Source of the DNA: Scleromitrula shiraiana | Lineage: Eukaryota > Ascomycota > Leotiomycetes > Helotiales > Sclerotiniaceae | Direction of reading: 5' to 3' | NCBI GenBank assembly: GCA_028455995.1 | Contig: JABELC010000003.1 | Location: 3,782,001 to 3,846,000 of the forward strand | DNA length: 64,000 nucleotides | Shown: in pieces, positions 11,654-21,955 of the stretch | Layout: every line of letters starts with the position of its first letter | Numbering within the stretch: position 1 is the stretch's first letter | Program-made: the position numbers and the translations under genes | The notes under the pieces: generated by a model | Seen by the model: only the letters and a program-made list of their open reading frames with translations | What the model was told of the DNA's origin: nothing | The model's database searches: none

Positions 11654-12636
11654 ATGTCCGACATACATCAACCAACAGTAACACCAACTATGATGAAGCA
11701 TATCCAAGACCGAGTCATCGAATTCTCCTTGTACGTTTTTAATGCTTTCATTAACCCAGCTCATAAAACTTCGTGACTAACGTATCATGTATTAGGGATG
11801 ACTTCAACGAAACAGTCACAGTTCGTGTCGTCTTGGAAGACTCAATAACTGTTAATATACCGGTGAAGGTCTTGAGTGTAGAATCTGTATATTTCAGAAC
11901 TGCCTGTATGGCAGTTTGGGGTGGTAAAACTAATCCGGTTTTGGACCTCACCGATTACGATCCAACTTCATTTAGCGTTTTTCTGGCCTGGAATTCGACA
12001 AGGAATATCTCATCCTCAGCTCGAATTCAAAAAATAACACCCCAAAACGCAGATAAGAAGTCACGTCTGAAAGAATGGAATACCTTATGGGACCAGCTGA
12101 TCAACTGCTACTCTCTTGCCAATTTCCTTCAGGCGCCAAAATTTTCAAACGCAATTATCACGAGAATGATAGCTGCAATGCATTCCATCGAGAATGATGA
12201 GATAAAACTACCAGAGACAGAGCAACGAGAGGGCTGGCTTGGTCTTGACAAAGCTCAGCTCGAAAAGCTATACAAGATAACACGCAGAGGGTCATCACTT
12301 CGACGACTAATGGTGGACCGAGTTATCGCCATCCGTAAAGTAACCACTGCGGTTTCCCAAATTGCTGAAGGCTTCCAGCATTTCAATGCCCCGTTGGAGT
12401 TTATTTGCGAACTGATTTCTACTCTCAGAGAAGCTATAGAGGAAGGTACTCCGGATCTTCCGTGGTCTGCTGATGGTTGCAAATATCATATTCATGCAGA
12501 AGGAGAGAACTGCAAGACGGAATTATTTGAGGATAACCCTCGTTACGGTATAGGTCTTGATGATGATTCTGATGATGATGGTTCTGATGATGATGGTTCT
12601 GATGATGATGGTTCTGATGATGATGATTCTGATTAA
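11654..12636 (+). CDS. BTB/POZ-domain protein, copy 2, 3' end altered by a solo LTR
   Basis: Exons 11654-11730 and 11796-12636, with a GTACGT...TTAG intron, encode 305 residues starting MSDIHQPTVTP. The BTB fold covers about residues 35-100 (VRVVLED, VLSVESVYFRTAC, FSVFLAWNSTRNI). Near the C-terminus lies YHIHAEGENC, the motif shared with copy 1, then an acidic tail of 15-base repeats encoding SDDDG units (about 12556-12633). The present stop TAA (12634-12636) is the first three bases of an inserted 198 bp solo LTR. Reading past the insertion and one target-site copy, the frame stays open for 11 more acidic codons to a TGA at 12870-12872. The insertion therefore trimmed the tail but probably spared the folded part. 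Function unknown. Confidence 0.83.
12556..12633 (+). repeat. 15-bp minisatellite encoding SDDDG
   Basis: Tandem copies of GATGATGATGGTTCT, with variants in the outer units, lie inside the 3' end of BTB copy 2. They give an acidic Asp/Ser tail. The repeat keeps the reading frame because its unit is 15 bases. Confidence 0.85.
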
Positions 12637-12831
12637 CGGTGCACGTGGTTGGCACGTGCCGGGAGCACGTGCATATTTTAGCTAGTGACACGTGACGGGG
12701 CCTTAGGGCCACGTAACCCTTTTTACCACTTAGTATAGATAGCCCGTTTGCTTCGTACTGCGTACGAAGCAAGCAAGAAAACAACAATATATTACTATTA
12801 CCACTTACCCCCTACCTAAGTGACCCCAACA
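12634..12831 (-). mobile_element. Solo LTR (198 bp) with CTGAT target duplication
   Basis: Read on the minus strand it starts TGTTGGGGTCAC and ends CACGTGCACCGTTA. It is flanked by 5-base direct repeats CTGAT at 12629-12633 and 12832-12836, as expected for LTR-retrotransposon integration followed by loss of the internal part. The element has several CACGTG or near-CACGTG words (about 12638-12700) and an inverted repeat GCTTCGTAC...GTACGAAGC near 12750-12771. No retrotransposon proteins adjoin it. A diverged copy with its own target duplication is at 63530-63713. The family (copia or gypsy) cannot be decided from the LTR alone. Confidence 0.85.
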
Positions 12832-12836
12832 CTGAT

Positions 12837-12872
12837 GATGAGCCTGAAGATGAGGTTGATATTGAGGACTGA
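12837..12872 (+). other. Orphaned 3' end of BTB copy 2
   Basis: After the second CTGAT copy the BTB frame continues as GAT GAG CCT GAA ... GAC TGA, encoding DEPEDEVDIED. This was the C-terminus before the LTR insertion and now lies outside the predicted protein. Confidence 0.75.
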
Positions 12873-13670
12873 AATTAACAACAGTCAATCATTGTTACTA
12901 TCAGTGCGGTTTAATTAGAAGGAGAGTTGGATCGAGTATTATTAGGATTGGGAGAATTTAGAGGATCAAAATCTAGGGAATGGACACAATTTTGATAGAA
13001 TGGTATGGGAGATTTAGTAGCGTCTTAGTGTAGTTGTTTCATTCAATCTTTTAGTGCAAGTGAATAGAAAATAACATTTGCAGATTTATTCTTATCCCCA
13101 ATTTGCAGCCGAAATTCAAAGCATAATGTACATTTGTGTTCAATCCTTAGTAACAAAGTATTATATACAATGAAACATTGAGTTCTTAAAAACCTATTTG
13201 ATGACGATTCTTATCGCTCTCTTTTTCATTCCCTTCCTACTATCTTGTGTTCTATCCCCCTTCTATCCCCCTCCACCAACTCTTAATCTATTCAAACACG
13301 GATCATTGGTTTAGTCTGAGTTGCAGTCAATCTATGCCGTTCACAAACCAAGCCAGAAGTTGCCGAATTGGCGAAATCTCCACTAAAACATCCCTTCTTG
13401 CGTATTTACCTCGTTACCATTTTAGTCCAGCGATACACAAACATTCCAAATCATTGATATTAAACGCTGATCATTTTTATACCTACTTTCAGCACCAGTA
13501 GAATTACTCCAAACGTATGTATACTAAAGATATCCCCAGATTAGTAGTGACCACATAGAATTCATGAACACTTATAATCACCAGTCATAAGTTAATCGCC
13601 AGTCATAAGTTACTGCAGACTTTTATACTGTAAGAGTTCAGATATATTGAAGAGATTAATTCGAATATAA
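12873..13670. other. Spacer between BTB copy 2 and the BTB relic
   Basis: Only an 84-codon open frame (13247-13501) without recognisable features is present. The composition is non-coding. A short repeat, CAGTCATAAGTTA, occurs twice near 13581-13613. Confidence 0.5.
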
Positions 13671-13965
13671 ATGGCTAGATTTAGCGTGTGCAACCAGTGA
13701 GTCTATTTATTCATCCTCAACATGAACCGAAAATGAATGAAGAATAATTCCGCATGGTTTCCGTCCAGAACCTCAAACCAAGTTTAAAGGTGACTACCAA
13801 AATATGGATTTGGGCAACAATAATCATGAGGCTTCAAGTCGAAGCGGTTAATGCAGAAAGGACTTGCATATGGATGTGCTTTCAGGGGTTCCTGAGCCTT
13901 CTTGGATGGGCGGCAAATATCATATTCATCCAACTTGACTGCAATACGACTAGCATTAATAGCCT
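13671..13965 (+). pseudogene. BTB-family relic lacking the BTB core
   Basis: It begins ATGGCTAGATTTAGCGTG (MARFSV), like the first exon of BTB copy 1, followed by a GTGAGT donor-like site. About 70 bases on, a frame reads PHGFRPEPQTKFKGDY, then after a TAA it reads GVPEPSWMGGKYHIHP and stops at a TGA. The stretch GCAAATATCATATTCAT is identical to the sequence encoding KYHIH in BTB copy 2. The central BTB-coding part, around 600 bases, is missing. It overlaps the 3' end of the opposite-strand gene at 13965-14645. Confidence 0.65.
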
Positions 13966-14645
13966 TAGTTCTCTATTTCACTGTCAGATTCAATTCTAGC
14001 ATGGATGGAGATTGAAATGAAAGAAGTGAAAGACCTTACGTTATTCTCAAAAGGAACGATGAATTTTGCGACCCAATCATAGCGACTATGTTCACCGTAA
14101 AAGTCCTCAAACATCTTTTCCACATTTGCACCAGAGTTGTCCGGGCAAAAGTCCTCAAAACCTAGTTCATATGCAAGCTTTTGTAGAACTTGATGCCGAA
14201 CATTGCATAACTCCTCGAATGTAACCGTAAAGAACGAGTCCCTATTCATAGATTCAAAGGCTCGTAATCTACTAAGTAAATAGCTCTTCAATGCAGAATC
14301 AAATGCCTTTACTTGTCCCGGAAGCTGTAAGAGGTCTAGAATAGGGCTTTGACATGAACCTAAAGCCCCGGAATCACACAGATGGCGCAATTCCGCACGT
14401 GTATAGAGTCCACAACGCTCATTATCCTTCTTATAACTCTTCTCATTTTTAGGGTCCGCCAAAAATGTCTTGGTGTGGTGGAGGCGGAGACCATAGACTT
14501 GTAGAATCACCGGAGTACATTGATGGAAAGTCCTGGAGAATTGAAAAGCGTTTGTATTTTGAATGCGTTTAACTTGTTGAGTTTGACGAAAAACGTTGGC
14601 TTGAATGCCACCTTTGGAGAATTTTTGGAATGTTTGTCTAATCAT
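13965..14645 (-). CDS. Hypothetical protein with mitochondrial-type N-terminus
   Basis: An uninterrupted frame of 226 codons starts MIRQTFQKFSKGG. The first 45 residues are rich in Arg, Lys, Gln and hydroxyl residues with no acids, as in a mitochondrial presequence. The body is predicted to be mostly helical and has no domain I recognise. A consensus donor GTAAGG at 14039 could splice to an acceptor ending at 13981, giving a 202-residue form that stops at the next codon; this alternative looks as likely as read-through. It runs against the BTB relic and overlaps its end. Function unknown. Confidence 0.55.
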   Translation of the reverse strand: MIRQTFQKFSKGGIQANVFRQTQQVKRIQNTNAFQFSRTFHQCTPVILQVYGLRLHHTKTFLADPKNEKSYKKDNERCGLYTRAELRHLCDSGALGSCQSPILDLLQLPGQVKAFDSALKSYLLSRLRAFESMNRDSFFTVTFEELCNVRHQVLQKLAYELGFEDFCPDNSGANVEKMFEDFYGEHSRYDWVAKFIVPFENNVRSFTSFISISIHARIESDSEIEN

Positions 14646-15111
14646 GATGACAGTTGACGAGATTTCTGTTGGTTATTGCGGCTGTTGTATCGTTGGAATG
14701 GATATAGTAACAAGTAGATTTTTCTTTTGGCAATGGATGTAAAGGATTTGAAAAGCAAGAATCTATGAAGGAGAGACAAATCTTACAGAAACAGTTAAGT
14801 GCCAGTGTCCAGTACTACACTGACTAGTTTTGTTTACCAAAAATTATACGGTTTATCTAGACAATCAAAATCACCAATACAGCTGAATTATTATGGAAAA
14901 CATTTATATATCATAAAGAATTCTTTTCTATACATACTTTCAATATCGAAACTTTTTGGAATTTTTGATGTTGATGAATATTGTTAGTAGTATCAATATG
15001 TGGAACATAACAAATCACCCGAAGAAAGACATCATTCACCCGTACCCTTAGTTTACCGAAATTCATTGTAAGATACGATTCTCTCAACCAATAGCCTGTT
15101 ATAATGAACTA
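14646..15111. other. Spacer with no visible feature
   Basis: This is the upstream region of the minus-strand gene at 14645 plus AT-rich sequence. I see no gene or repeat in it. Confidence 0.5.
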
Positions 15112-15360
15112 ATGTATTTTTACTGCTTTGGGGATAACTTACTAAGAAAGTGCAGAGCATTGGACTACATAAAGTGGTCAGTGTCGAATGGACAGGTGCA
15201 AAAACATAATTATCCGGTTCCTCCGGATCTTAAGATCTTCGACGAGGAAAGTAAGGAGAGCCAGGACAAGAAGGAGAAAAAGAACGCGTTGAGACAGAAC
15301 AATAGAGACATGTGGGCTCAGTTCATTGACAGGTATACTGATAAAGACAACGGTTTTTAG
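15112..15360 (+). CDS. Short hypothetical ORF, possibly a gene fragment
   Basis: An 82-codon frame has a lysine- and glutamate-rich middle (FDEESKESQDKKEKKNALR) and an aromatic end (MWAQFIDRYTDKDNGF). The amino acid make-up looks protein-like, but there is no known domain. A possible acceptor (CCAATAG near 15093) suggests it could be the last exon of a larger or dead gene. It lies between two minus-strand genes. Confidence 0.3.
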   Translation: MYFYCFGDNLLRKCRALDYIKWSVSNGQVQKHNYPVPPDLKIFDEESKESQDKKEKKNALRQNNRDMWAQFIDRYTDKDNGF

Positions 15361-15560
15361 ATGAAATAGTACAACTTTCAAAAAATGATGACGACAATGT
15401 TAGGCTCGGACGTAGGAGACACCAAGTTCATTTAGCATCAATATGTTGGAAAGAGTGAGAACTGACTAGATAAAAATAACTTGGAAAATTATATGATTCC
15501 CACATTTTGACAGAATTCAGGTTAATATGTACAAGCTTAAATCTTCATTCCGTAAAACTT

Positions 15561-17120
15561 CTAATGTACCCCACCAAATCCAAACCACTTTTTCTCGAAT
15601 CCTCTAAGCTCTTCGTAGGTATCCCAATCCTCTTCAACAACCAATGACTTATCGAATCCAGGAAAAACAGACATAGTCGTTACCATTTTTGGTGTGGATG
15701 ATACATCCAACTTGACTCCGTCGCCAACTATGTCGTTTGGTGGACTAATATCTCCATACGTGCTACCCGTTACAAACTTATCTTGTGCAGCTCGGTGTAT
15801 ACGAGCCCAGAGAGGACGACCAAAGTGCGCATGTTTTATCAAATTTGCGTGTACAAACATCCATTTCCCTTCAGGGTCTGCCTGAAGCATTGTATGGCCC
15901 CCTCCCTGAACATCATTTTCAACTATGACACCAGCAGCTGCATTCATTCTTCCAGGCCCGGCCCATTTCTTTCCGAGTAGAAGAGCGGCTGCCCGAAATG
16001 AATCTCGGTCGCCACCCATGAAGCCATAATAATCTTCGTGATACAACGCAAAATATTCGACTAGCCACATTAAATCTTGATGACGCGTCCGTGAGATGAG
16101 AATCTGTCCTGATTCCCCTTCATATTCATTTCGACAAGTCTGTCCCAATAAGCGCCAAAGTGGATTGGTAGGGTGAGATTTCGTGTAATCAGGCCAAAGT
16201 AAAAGACCCGTCTCTTTCCATTCCTTGCCTTCAAAAAGGTACCCTGGATCTCGGAGAAGGTAAGAATCCGTATCTAGATAAAATATTTCGTCGAAAGAGG
16301 ATTGTTGAATTGCTGCTCCTTTGATTTGGAAATCTTTCCAACCTTTCCCTTTCTCTACTCCTTCTACAAGCTTTACAGTAACTTTGATTCCTTCGCCATC
16401 TTGTCCATCCCCAGAAACCTCAAGCTGAGAAAGCTCTTCAAGCAGTTTTTGGTCTGCCTTCGATAATTCATTTGAGAAATGGAATATTTCTATTGGCAGC
16501 GTGCAATTGTAAGATTTCAAAAATCCAATGCTTGTTTGTGCTCGAACAACAGCAGCGCGGTCTCCCGCTGCCATCACTATACCTCTTCCACCTTTGACTC
16601 CGCTCTCACCTTCGGCTCTGGCAACCGGTTCTGATATCGTCTTTCCATGCTCCTCCTGCTTCTTACGCAGATGTGTTACAATACCCTCGCGCCAATCAGA
16701 AATCTGAGAAGTGGGAAGGTCCCGCCACTTTTCTATGTTTCCGTTGACTGCATTCCTGTCGAAATTTATACCCTCCGTTGGACAGCTCCTGGAATTCAGT
16801 TCAACGGATTCATCATAGGATAATATTGGACGCTCCAAGAACTCCTGTAGAATACGATCCAAATCTGCCTTTTGCTCCTCGGATAGACTCGGATTTGATT
16901 CTTCTATCGTCTCTGGAGACGCTTTCAATTCATCGGAACTCCCCCCTGGTATTTCATTCTCGTGATGAAAATAATCATGTGCCTCTTGAGGCAAATAATC
17001 TGGGATATCGGTCAACCTGAAGTGAAAAGAGGTGAGAGTGATCATCAACACTGCCAGTAGGATCACCGTCCCGATCAGTCGAGTATGAGACCTCATTTTA
17101 GGGTTTTCGGTGGTTTCCAA
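15561..17120 (-). CDS. Golgi alpha-mannosyltransferase (Mnn1/Mnn2-type)
   Basis: One exon, 519 residues. A short cytosolic N-terminus, a signal anchor at about residues 14-31 (LIGTVILLAVLMITLTSF), an acidic stem and a glycosyltransferase domain from about residue 175 give the type II Golgi layout. GGRGIVMAAGDRAAVVRAQTSI opens the catalytic domain. FDEIFYLDTDSYLLRDP near residue 285 carries the DxD metal and sugar-nucleotide motif. GFMGGDRDSFR and KHAHFG near the C-terminus are further family-like blocks. By family it transfers mannose from GDP-mannose to N- or O-linked glycans or cell-wall mannan; the linkage cannot be told from sequence. It has no intron. Confidence 0.88.
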   Translation of the reverse strand: METTENPKMRSHTRLIGTVILLAVLMITLTSFHFRLTDIPDYLPQEAHDYFHHENEIPGGSSDELKASPETIEESNPSLSEEQKADLDRILQEFLERPILSYDESVELNSRSCPTEGINFDRNAVNGNIEKWRDLPTSQISDWREGIVTHLRKKQEEHGKTISEPVARAEGESGVKGGRGIVMAAGDRAAVVRAQTSIGFLKSYNCTLPIEIFHFSNELSKADQKLLEELSQLEVSGDGQDGEGIKVTVKLVEGVEKGKGWKDFQIKGAAIQQSSFDEIFYLDTDSYLLRDPGYLFEGKEWKETGLLLWPDYTKSHPTNPLWRLLGQTCRNEYEGESGQILISRTRHQDLMWLVEYFALYHEDYYGFMGGDRDSFRAAALLLGKKWAGPGRMNAAAGVIVENDVQGGGHTMLQADPEGKWMFVHANLIKHAHFGRPLWARIHRAAQDKFVTGSTYGDISPPNDIVGDGVKLDVSSTPKMVTTMSVFPGFDKSLVVEEDWDTYEELRGFEKKWFGFGGVH

Positions 17121-18760
17121 GAAATTCGATTCTCATTGGCCTGCACGAATGAGTTAGGCGGAGCTTTGCAGAGGGCCAATCTTAGTAAATTATCACAATG
17201 CAATTCATGAAAGTGGAATGTGAATGTGGGTACGCATTTTGCCAATCTCGAATTGAAGGATGAATAAGGTATATTCTAACAGAATATTATCATCAAATTG
17301 CTTTCGTGGAAGTTTTGTTATGATTTTGAATTCAGGGGGTGTCAGATCTGGATTAACAATTCTCCATTGAGGATTACGCGTGGCTGGAGGTTGAGTAGCA
17401 TCCTTGGCTAGTTTCTAATTTTATCTGACCAATGATATGAATTGTGGTGGATTTTATCCGAACCTAGTTGAAACATACCCCTGAGCATAAGACGGTAGTA
17501 ATTTTTAGATGATGTCAATTATACCCCTTCATCCACTAGATCTATTGATTTATAGACTAAATCTGGCTTAATCAGACATTATGTACACTTTCTCATTTTC
17601 CTGCGAGAAGTCGAATATGTCCTACTTATAGTTTTTATATCACTGATAGACTCCAAATACTGATCCACTAGTAAGAGTCCAAGGATTTAAAATCATGTCA
17701 ATGCGTGCTAATATATATCTTTCTCAGAGAGGTAGATGACCTCCATATCAGATACCATCTTGCGGATGTATACTGCTTTACACACTGAAATGAGGCCAAA
17801 ACCTTTCATTGAAAGTGAGAAGTAGATATTACTTCAGTGGAGTGAATATCATAGAACCGTAGGAAATAATCATAACCATCTCCAACAAGCCTGATAATTC
17901 CAACTTCAAGTTCAGAGCTCATCTGATAAATAACTATTTTCATCGAACTATTTGTTGATAATTATCTTTTCAAACATTTCAGAGTGAAACAATCTACTCG
18001 TAACTGAGATCTCCAATTAGATAAACTCATCAAGTTGATCGGCCTCAAATCTACACATGAATCACGAAAATTACAATATTCCGGGTGCTAACGGGAACGC
18101 CCACGGAGCGAATGAGGTGCTAGTCATATTAATAACACGGCAAAATTGAGTAGTAAATTGGTTGAGATGAGGAAAGCGAGGGGATTAGGACATAAACATC
18201 GCATTGTAAATATCAGACTGTCGGGAAATCCTCAGCTTGCGAAAAATAAAAAGATGCAGTCAACCAGTATCGTATCATCGAATTCGCTCTCAATGAGTAT
18301 TGTAGCACAATGATAATATAATGAAGTATCTCATAATTCTTGTGAAGATTACAAGAACAAATGTGGTTGTTGAAGCATCTTCTCAGTGGGGATTAAACTT
18401 CAACTTGATACGCAGCTTGATGTATGTGTATATTTTCAAGGTTGTATGAATGGATTGATATTGATTCTCGTCGATTCACATTTTCATTGAATTAAATAGA
18501 ATAAATCGGACAATCGATTGATTATTGATAGCCCTATCCAAAATTGAATTGATCTCATTTAAATGTGAATTCACATCTTGAGGACATTCCGGTAAACATA
18601 CATATATCTGAATATCATGGAGTCCTAAGCTTGAACTTCAACTTAAAGTTTTTTTGACTAAAAATTTCAAGCCATCTGCAAAAAGCAAATACAATCCTTC
18701 ACCAGCTCTGCTAACCCGAACACCCTTACACCAGATTGTACCCAGACAATAACAGGAATA
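17121..18760. other. 1.6 kb spacer without a clear gene
   Basis: It holds the upstream regions of the divergent genes at 17120 (minus) and 18761 (plus). A 30-codon frame at about 18057 (MNHENYNIPGANGNAHG) looks protein-like but leads nowhere. No repeats or RNA genes were seen. Confidence 0.5.
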
Positions 18761-19306
18761 ATGACTCAAATCATTGGCCCAAAACCTCCAGAAAAGAAGG
18801 AACCCCTCGCCACCCCCAGCGAATTTCTCGAGATCGTCCAAATGAAAAACAAACTCCTAAACACCGAGCTCCTTACCCTCCGTGGTAAAATCAAAGATCT
18901 AATCAAGCGAGTGAGAGAATTCAAAATCACCGATGAAGACTTGGAGAAAGAAACGAGTAATCTATGGGAAGAAGCGATTAAACTAATGACACTGATCAAG
19001 GAGGGAAAACAAGAGGAAAAAAGATTCCAACATCAATGCGAGAAAGAGAAAGCATGGGAGGAAAAGAGAAAATTGAAAGATGAATCCGACAGATCTTATG
19101 TGGAGAATTGGCTTCGGGCTGAAATGGAGTCAAGTTTGAGGAGGAGGGCACAAGACGGTGTGGATGTAGCGACAGATGCGGAGGGGAGAGTAGAGGGCGA
19201 ATCGGATAGAGAGTATCAGCTTAGGAGACTTGATTCTTTGAGGGATATGCAAACACAGATGCAAATCCGAATAGATGCCAGGCGGATGGAACGGGGGCAG
19301 GATTGA
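18761..19306 (+). CDS. Coiled-coil hypothetical protein
   Basis: A single exon of 181 codons, MTQIIGPKPPEKKEPLATPSEFLE onwards. Residues 25-115 are charged heptad-like helix (MKNKLLNTELLTLRGKIKDL, then Lys/Glu-rich), and the end is again Arg/Glu/Gln-rich helix (DSLRDMQTQMQIRIDARRME). No catalytic domain, signal peptide or membrane segment is seen. The composition goes from C-rich to G-rich, as in other genes of the window. Probably a real small gene; role unknown. Confidence 0.6.
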   Translation: MTQIIGPKPPEKKEPLATPSEFLEIVQMKNKLLNTELLTLRGKIKDLIKRVREFKITDEDLEKETSNLWEEAIKLMTLIKEGKQEEKRFQHQCEKEKAWEEKRKLKDESDRSYVENWLRAEMESSLRRRAQDGVDVATDAEGRVEGESDREYQLRRLDSLRDMQTQMQIRIDARRMERGQD

Positions 19307-20671
19307 CGTAGTATGAAGAAGAACAACAAAGAGGCCGCTTTGTGTGGTTAAAGTTCTGGCTCTTAGTATGCGGTCGGCTCATGACTGGGGTGTATGTTTT
19401 GGAGAGTTTAGCAGGGTGGGGCATTTAGGAGTCTTAGGCAATAGTGAACTAAAACTACTAGCAAATATATGAAGTTGATCTAGTGTGATTTAAACACGAC
19501 CGGCAAGCAGATGTAAATACAGCTTCTGTTAGCTTATTCTAATGATTCTAGAAGAACTCCACGTGAAGATATGCCCTGTCACTAACATCGTTGAGGATTA
19601 AACCATATATCCATGCTCAAGTAACAGAAAGTGAGTGAAAATTCAAGAGCAGCTGGCAATTAACAACACTACCATGACGACACAACTTCTACCTACCGAC
19701 GAAAACACCTAAACGGCAAAGCAAAACTGCGGTGGGATGATTTACTACTTATTGACAATAATCCTCAGTGTATAACGTAACAGTAAGAAATCCCACCTCT
19801 TGAAACTTGCAGATACTCCACAAACTGTAGTAGCAGATTAACTCATCTTTTCTTCACTGACACATTTTGGTCTGACTTTTTACCCTTGCCCAACTATCTC
19901 ATCCAGAACTCCCTCCAATCTTACCCCACCCCTCAATCCTTTCTACTAAGACCAACCCTCAACCACCAAGAAGAGTATAAAACCCCACCCTCAACCCTCA
20001 ACATTCTATAACAAATCGCTCTCACCCAATTCCTGCCTTATAGCCATGGAAGAAAGAGTGAAAACCCAGAAACAAGAAACAAGAAATAGAAAAGCTCATT
20101 TGATACAAACAATTCCATTCAGGATATCAGAGTCCGTCTGTACTTCCAACAATCAGGCTGCGATGACAATGTGTTTAATGACAATGAGAAGAGTGCTGCT
20201 ATTCTGGACGGTCTATTTATTTTAATAGGAGCGATGAAGAGGATGATAGTAGGATGAGCAAGAAACGATGACAATAGTATGTTGTTAATCCCAATCTTTG
20301 TTTATGAGATATATCTGTCAACCGAAGAGCAAAACATGCAATTGCAGGATATATGTGCGAAATGAGAAGACGTGCATACATATATTGCAAAATGAGTATT
20401 TTCATGCTTTGAAGCCAAAAAGAAACGCATCGCTAAGTTAAGCCAACTCCTATTAATTCCATATAGATGTGAAATGGAAAGTATGATACGAAATCATTTG
20501 ATTCCTTCCTATCCATCTCCAACATGATATCACATAAAACACCAAACAATTCCCCAAGTTCCCGAATTTGATAGCTCGTATAGCAATTCATATCATATCA
20601 TATCATATCAAGCAAATGTATCCATCTACATAGCAAAACATTCCATTCGATCCCATCCCAACCAAAAAATC
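19307..20671. other. Spacer with a possible promoter and small ORF
   Basis: It contains pyrimidine-rich sequence and a TATAAAA box near 19976-19982, about 60 bases before a 59-codon frame at 20046-20225. CATAT repeats lie at 20590-20610. Nothing else is recognised. Confidence 0.45.
20046..20225 (+). CDS. Possible 59-residue small protein
   Basis: The frame MEERVKTQKQETRNRKAHLI ends in a hydrophobic stretch (RRVLLFWTVYLF). The start has a good context (GCCATGG) and a TATAAAA box lies about 65 bases upstream after a C-rich run. No family is recognised. Conservation was not testable here, so this could be chance. Confidence 0.22.
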   Translation: MEERVKTQKQETRNRKAHLIQTIPFRISESVCTSNNQAAMTMCLMTMRRVLLFWTVYLF

Positions 20672-21955
20672 CTACTTTCTCCACTCCGCTCCATTGCCCA
20701 AACTAGGACCACCAGCAGCATGACTGCTCTCCCCCGCAGCCTGTAGCGTACCATCCTCCTCACTCTCCTCCCCATCATCATCCAGAATTCTAGCCAACTC
20801 ATCCGGATCCTTCATCTTCGCATCCGCATCCACATCCCCCGTATTAACAACCCCACTTTCCTGTCCCTCGTACGATCGGTGGTTTTCCCCCGCCAAAGTC
20901 TCCTCATCTGCGCTAACAGAGATACCTCTTGCACCCCATTTTGTCGTTCCTCCTGAATTCGCATTCCTGCTTCCTCTAAGATGTCCGGATTCTTCGTCTC
21001 CAGCGTGCTCATCATCGTCGTCTTCCGCCCCCCCGATATGTTTATTTCCCAATACTCTCCCTAATAACCAACCCCGTCCCAAATCCTCCCCGTCTACGAC
21101 CCCTCCGTTTCTCAACTTGACTCTTTGTCTGCTGTAGTATACCCAGGCGAAATCCAAGTAAAAGGCTGTTTGAACAACACCCCAGATGATCTGAATGGCC
21201 TCTGGTTTTCGATCATTGATATCGAGAGCACGCCATATCCAGTTGAGAATGTAGAAGAATCTATAAGAACCGAGCGTAACGAGATAGTATGAATCGAGAA
21301 CTGTAGGAACGGTAGTCTGACGAAGGAGAAGTAATTGTGGGAGGATACATGTAGATTCCAGAATAATAGAAAATGTCCAAAGAACCTAGATTTCATTAGC
21401 CAAGTACTTATCATTCGTATCGCAAAAGGGAACAAACCTCTCTCAATCCCCAATAAGCCTTCCTCTCAAATATCATCATGCAAAGAGGAGCCAAAACGGC
21501 GCTTCCTACCAGACATACCCCACCGAATTTCCACGCCTTCTCACGTTCTCTCGTACGAGCAAATACCCTTAACATAAGAAACAAAATGTAAAACGACGAT
21601 CCGATATAGAAGATTTTGAACAAAAAGTTCCAGAGGATGAATAATCCTCCAAAAAGATCGAGATATCGAGTGCAGAAGACGATGGCATATAGGGTTTGTG
21701 TTATGAGGGAGACACCTGAGATTGATTAGTTAATTGCATTGATGAAAGGATATTGGAGTAAAAAATAAGGATATTTACCTTCTGCGGATGAGTTACGGTG
21801 GATGGCATGAATTAGGATGCATTTTGAGAGGAAATGGGAGACATCGCCTAGAATGCGAAAGACCTGTTTGTTCAGGATAATGTCAGTAAGGACAACGATT
21901 GTAATTTCTAAATAGCATCGAATGCGTATGGGGAATTACATACGTTCCAAGGCAT
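20672..21955 (-). CDS. ERD2: ER lumen protein-retaining receptor (ERD2/KDELR type) with long acidic tail
   Basis: Four exons: 21955-21944 (only 12 bases, MPWN), 21863-21779, 21715-21438 and 21385-20672. All introns are GT-AG and the joins keep frame, giving 362 residues. The start reads N-VFRILGDVSHFLSKCILIHAI, then LYAIVFCTRYLDLF, YIGSSFYILFLM, and YRFFYILNWIWRA with YYSRQ after the last helix. This is the seven-helix K/HDEL receptor that recycles ER chaperones from the Golgi through COPI. Family members are usually about 210-220 residues; here a further 120 or so acidic and Ser/Gly-rich residues follow the last helix (GGAEDDDDEHAGDEE, then DDDGEESEEDG). The tail is unusual for this family and lies in a C-rich stretch of the + strand. 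Confidence 0.9.
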
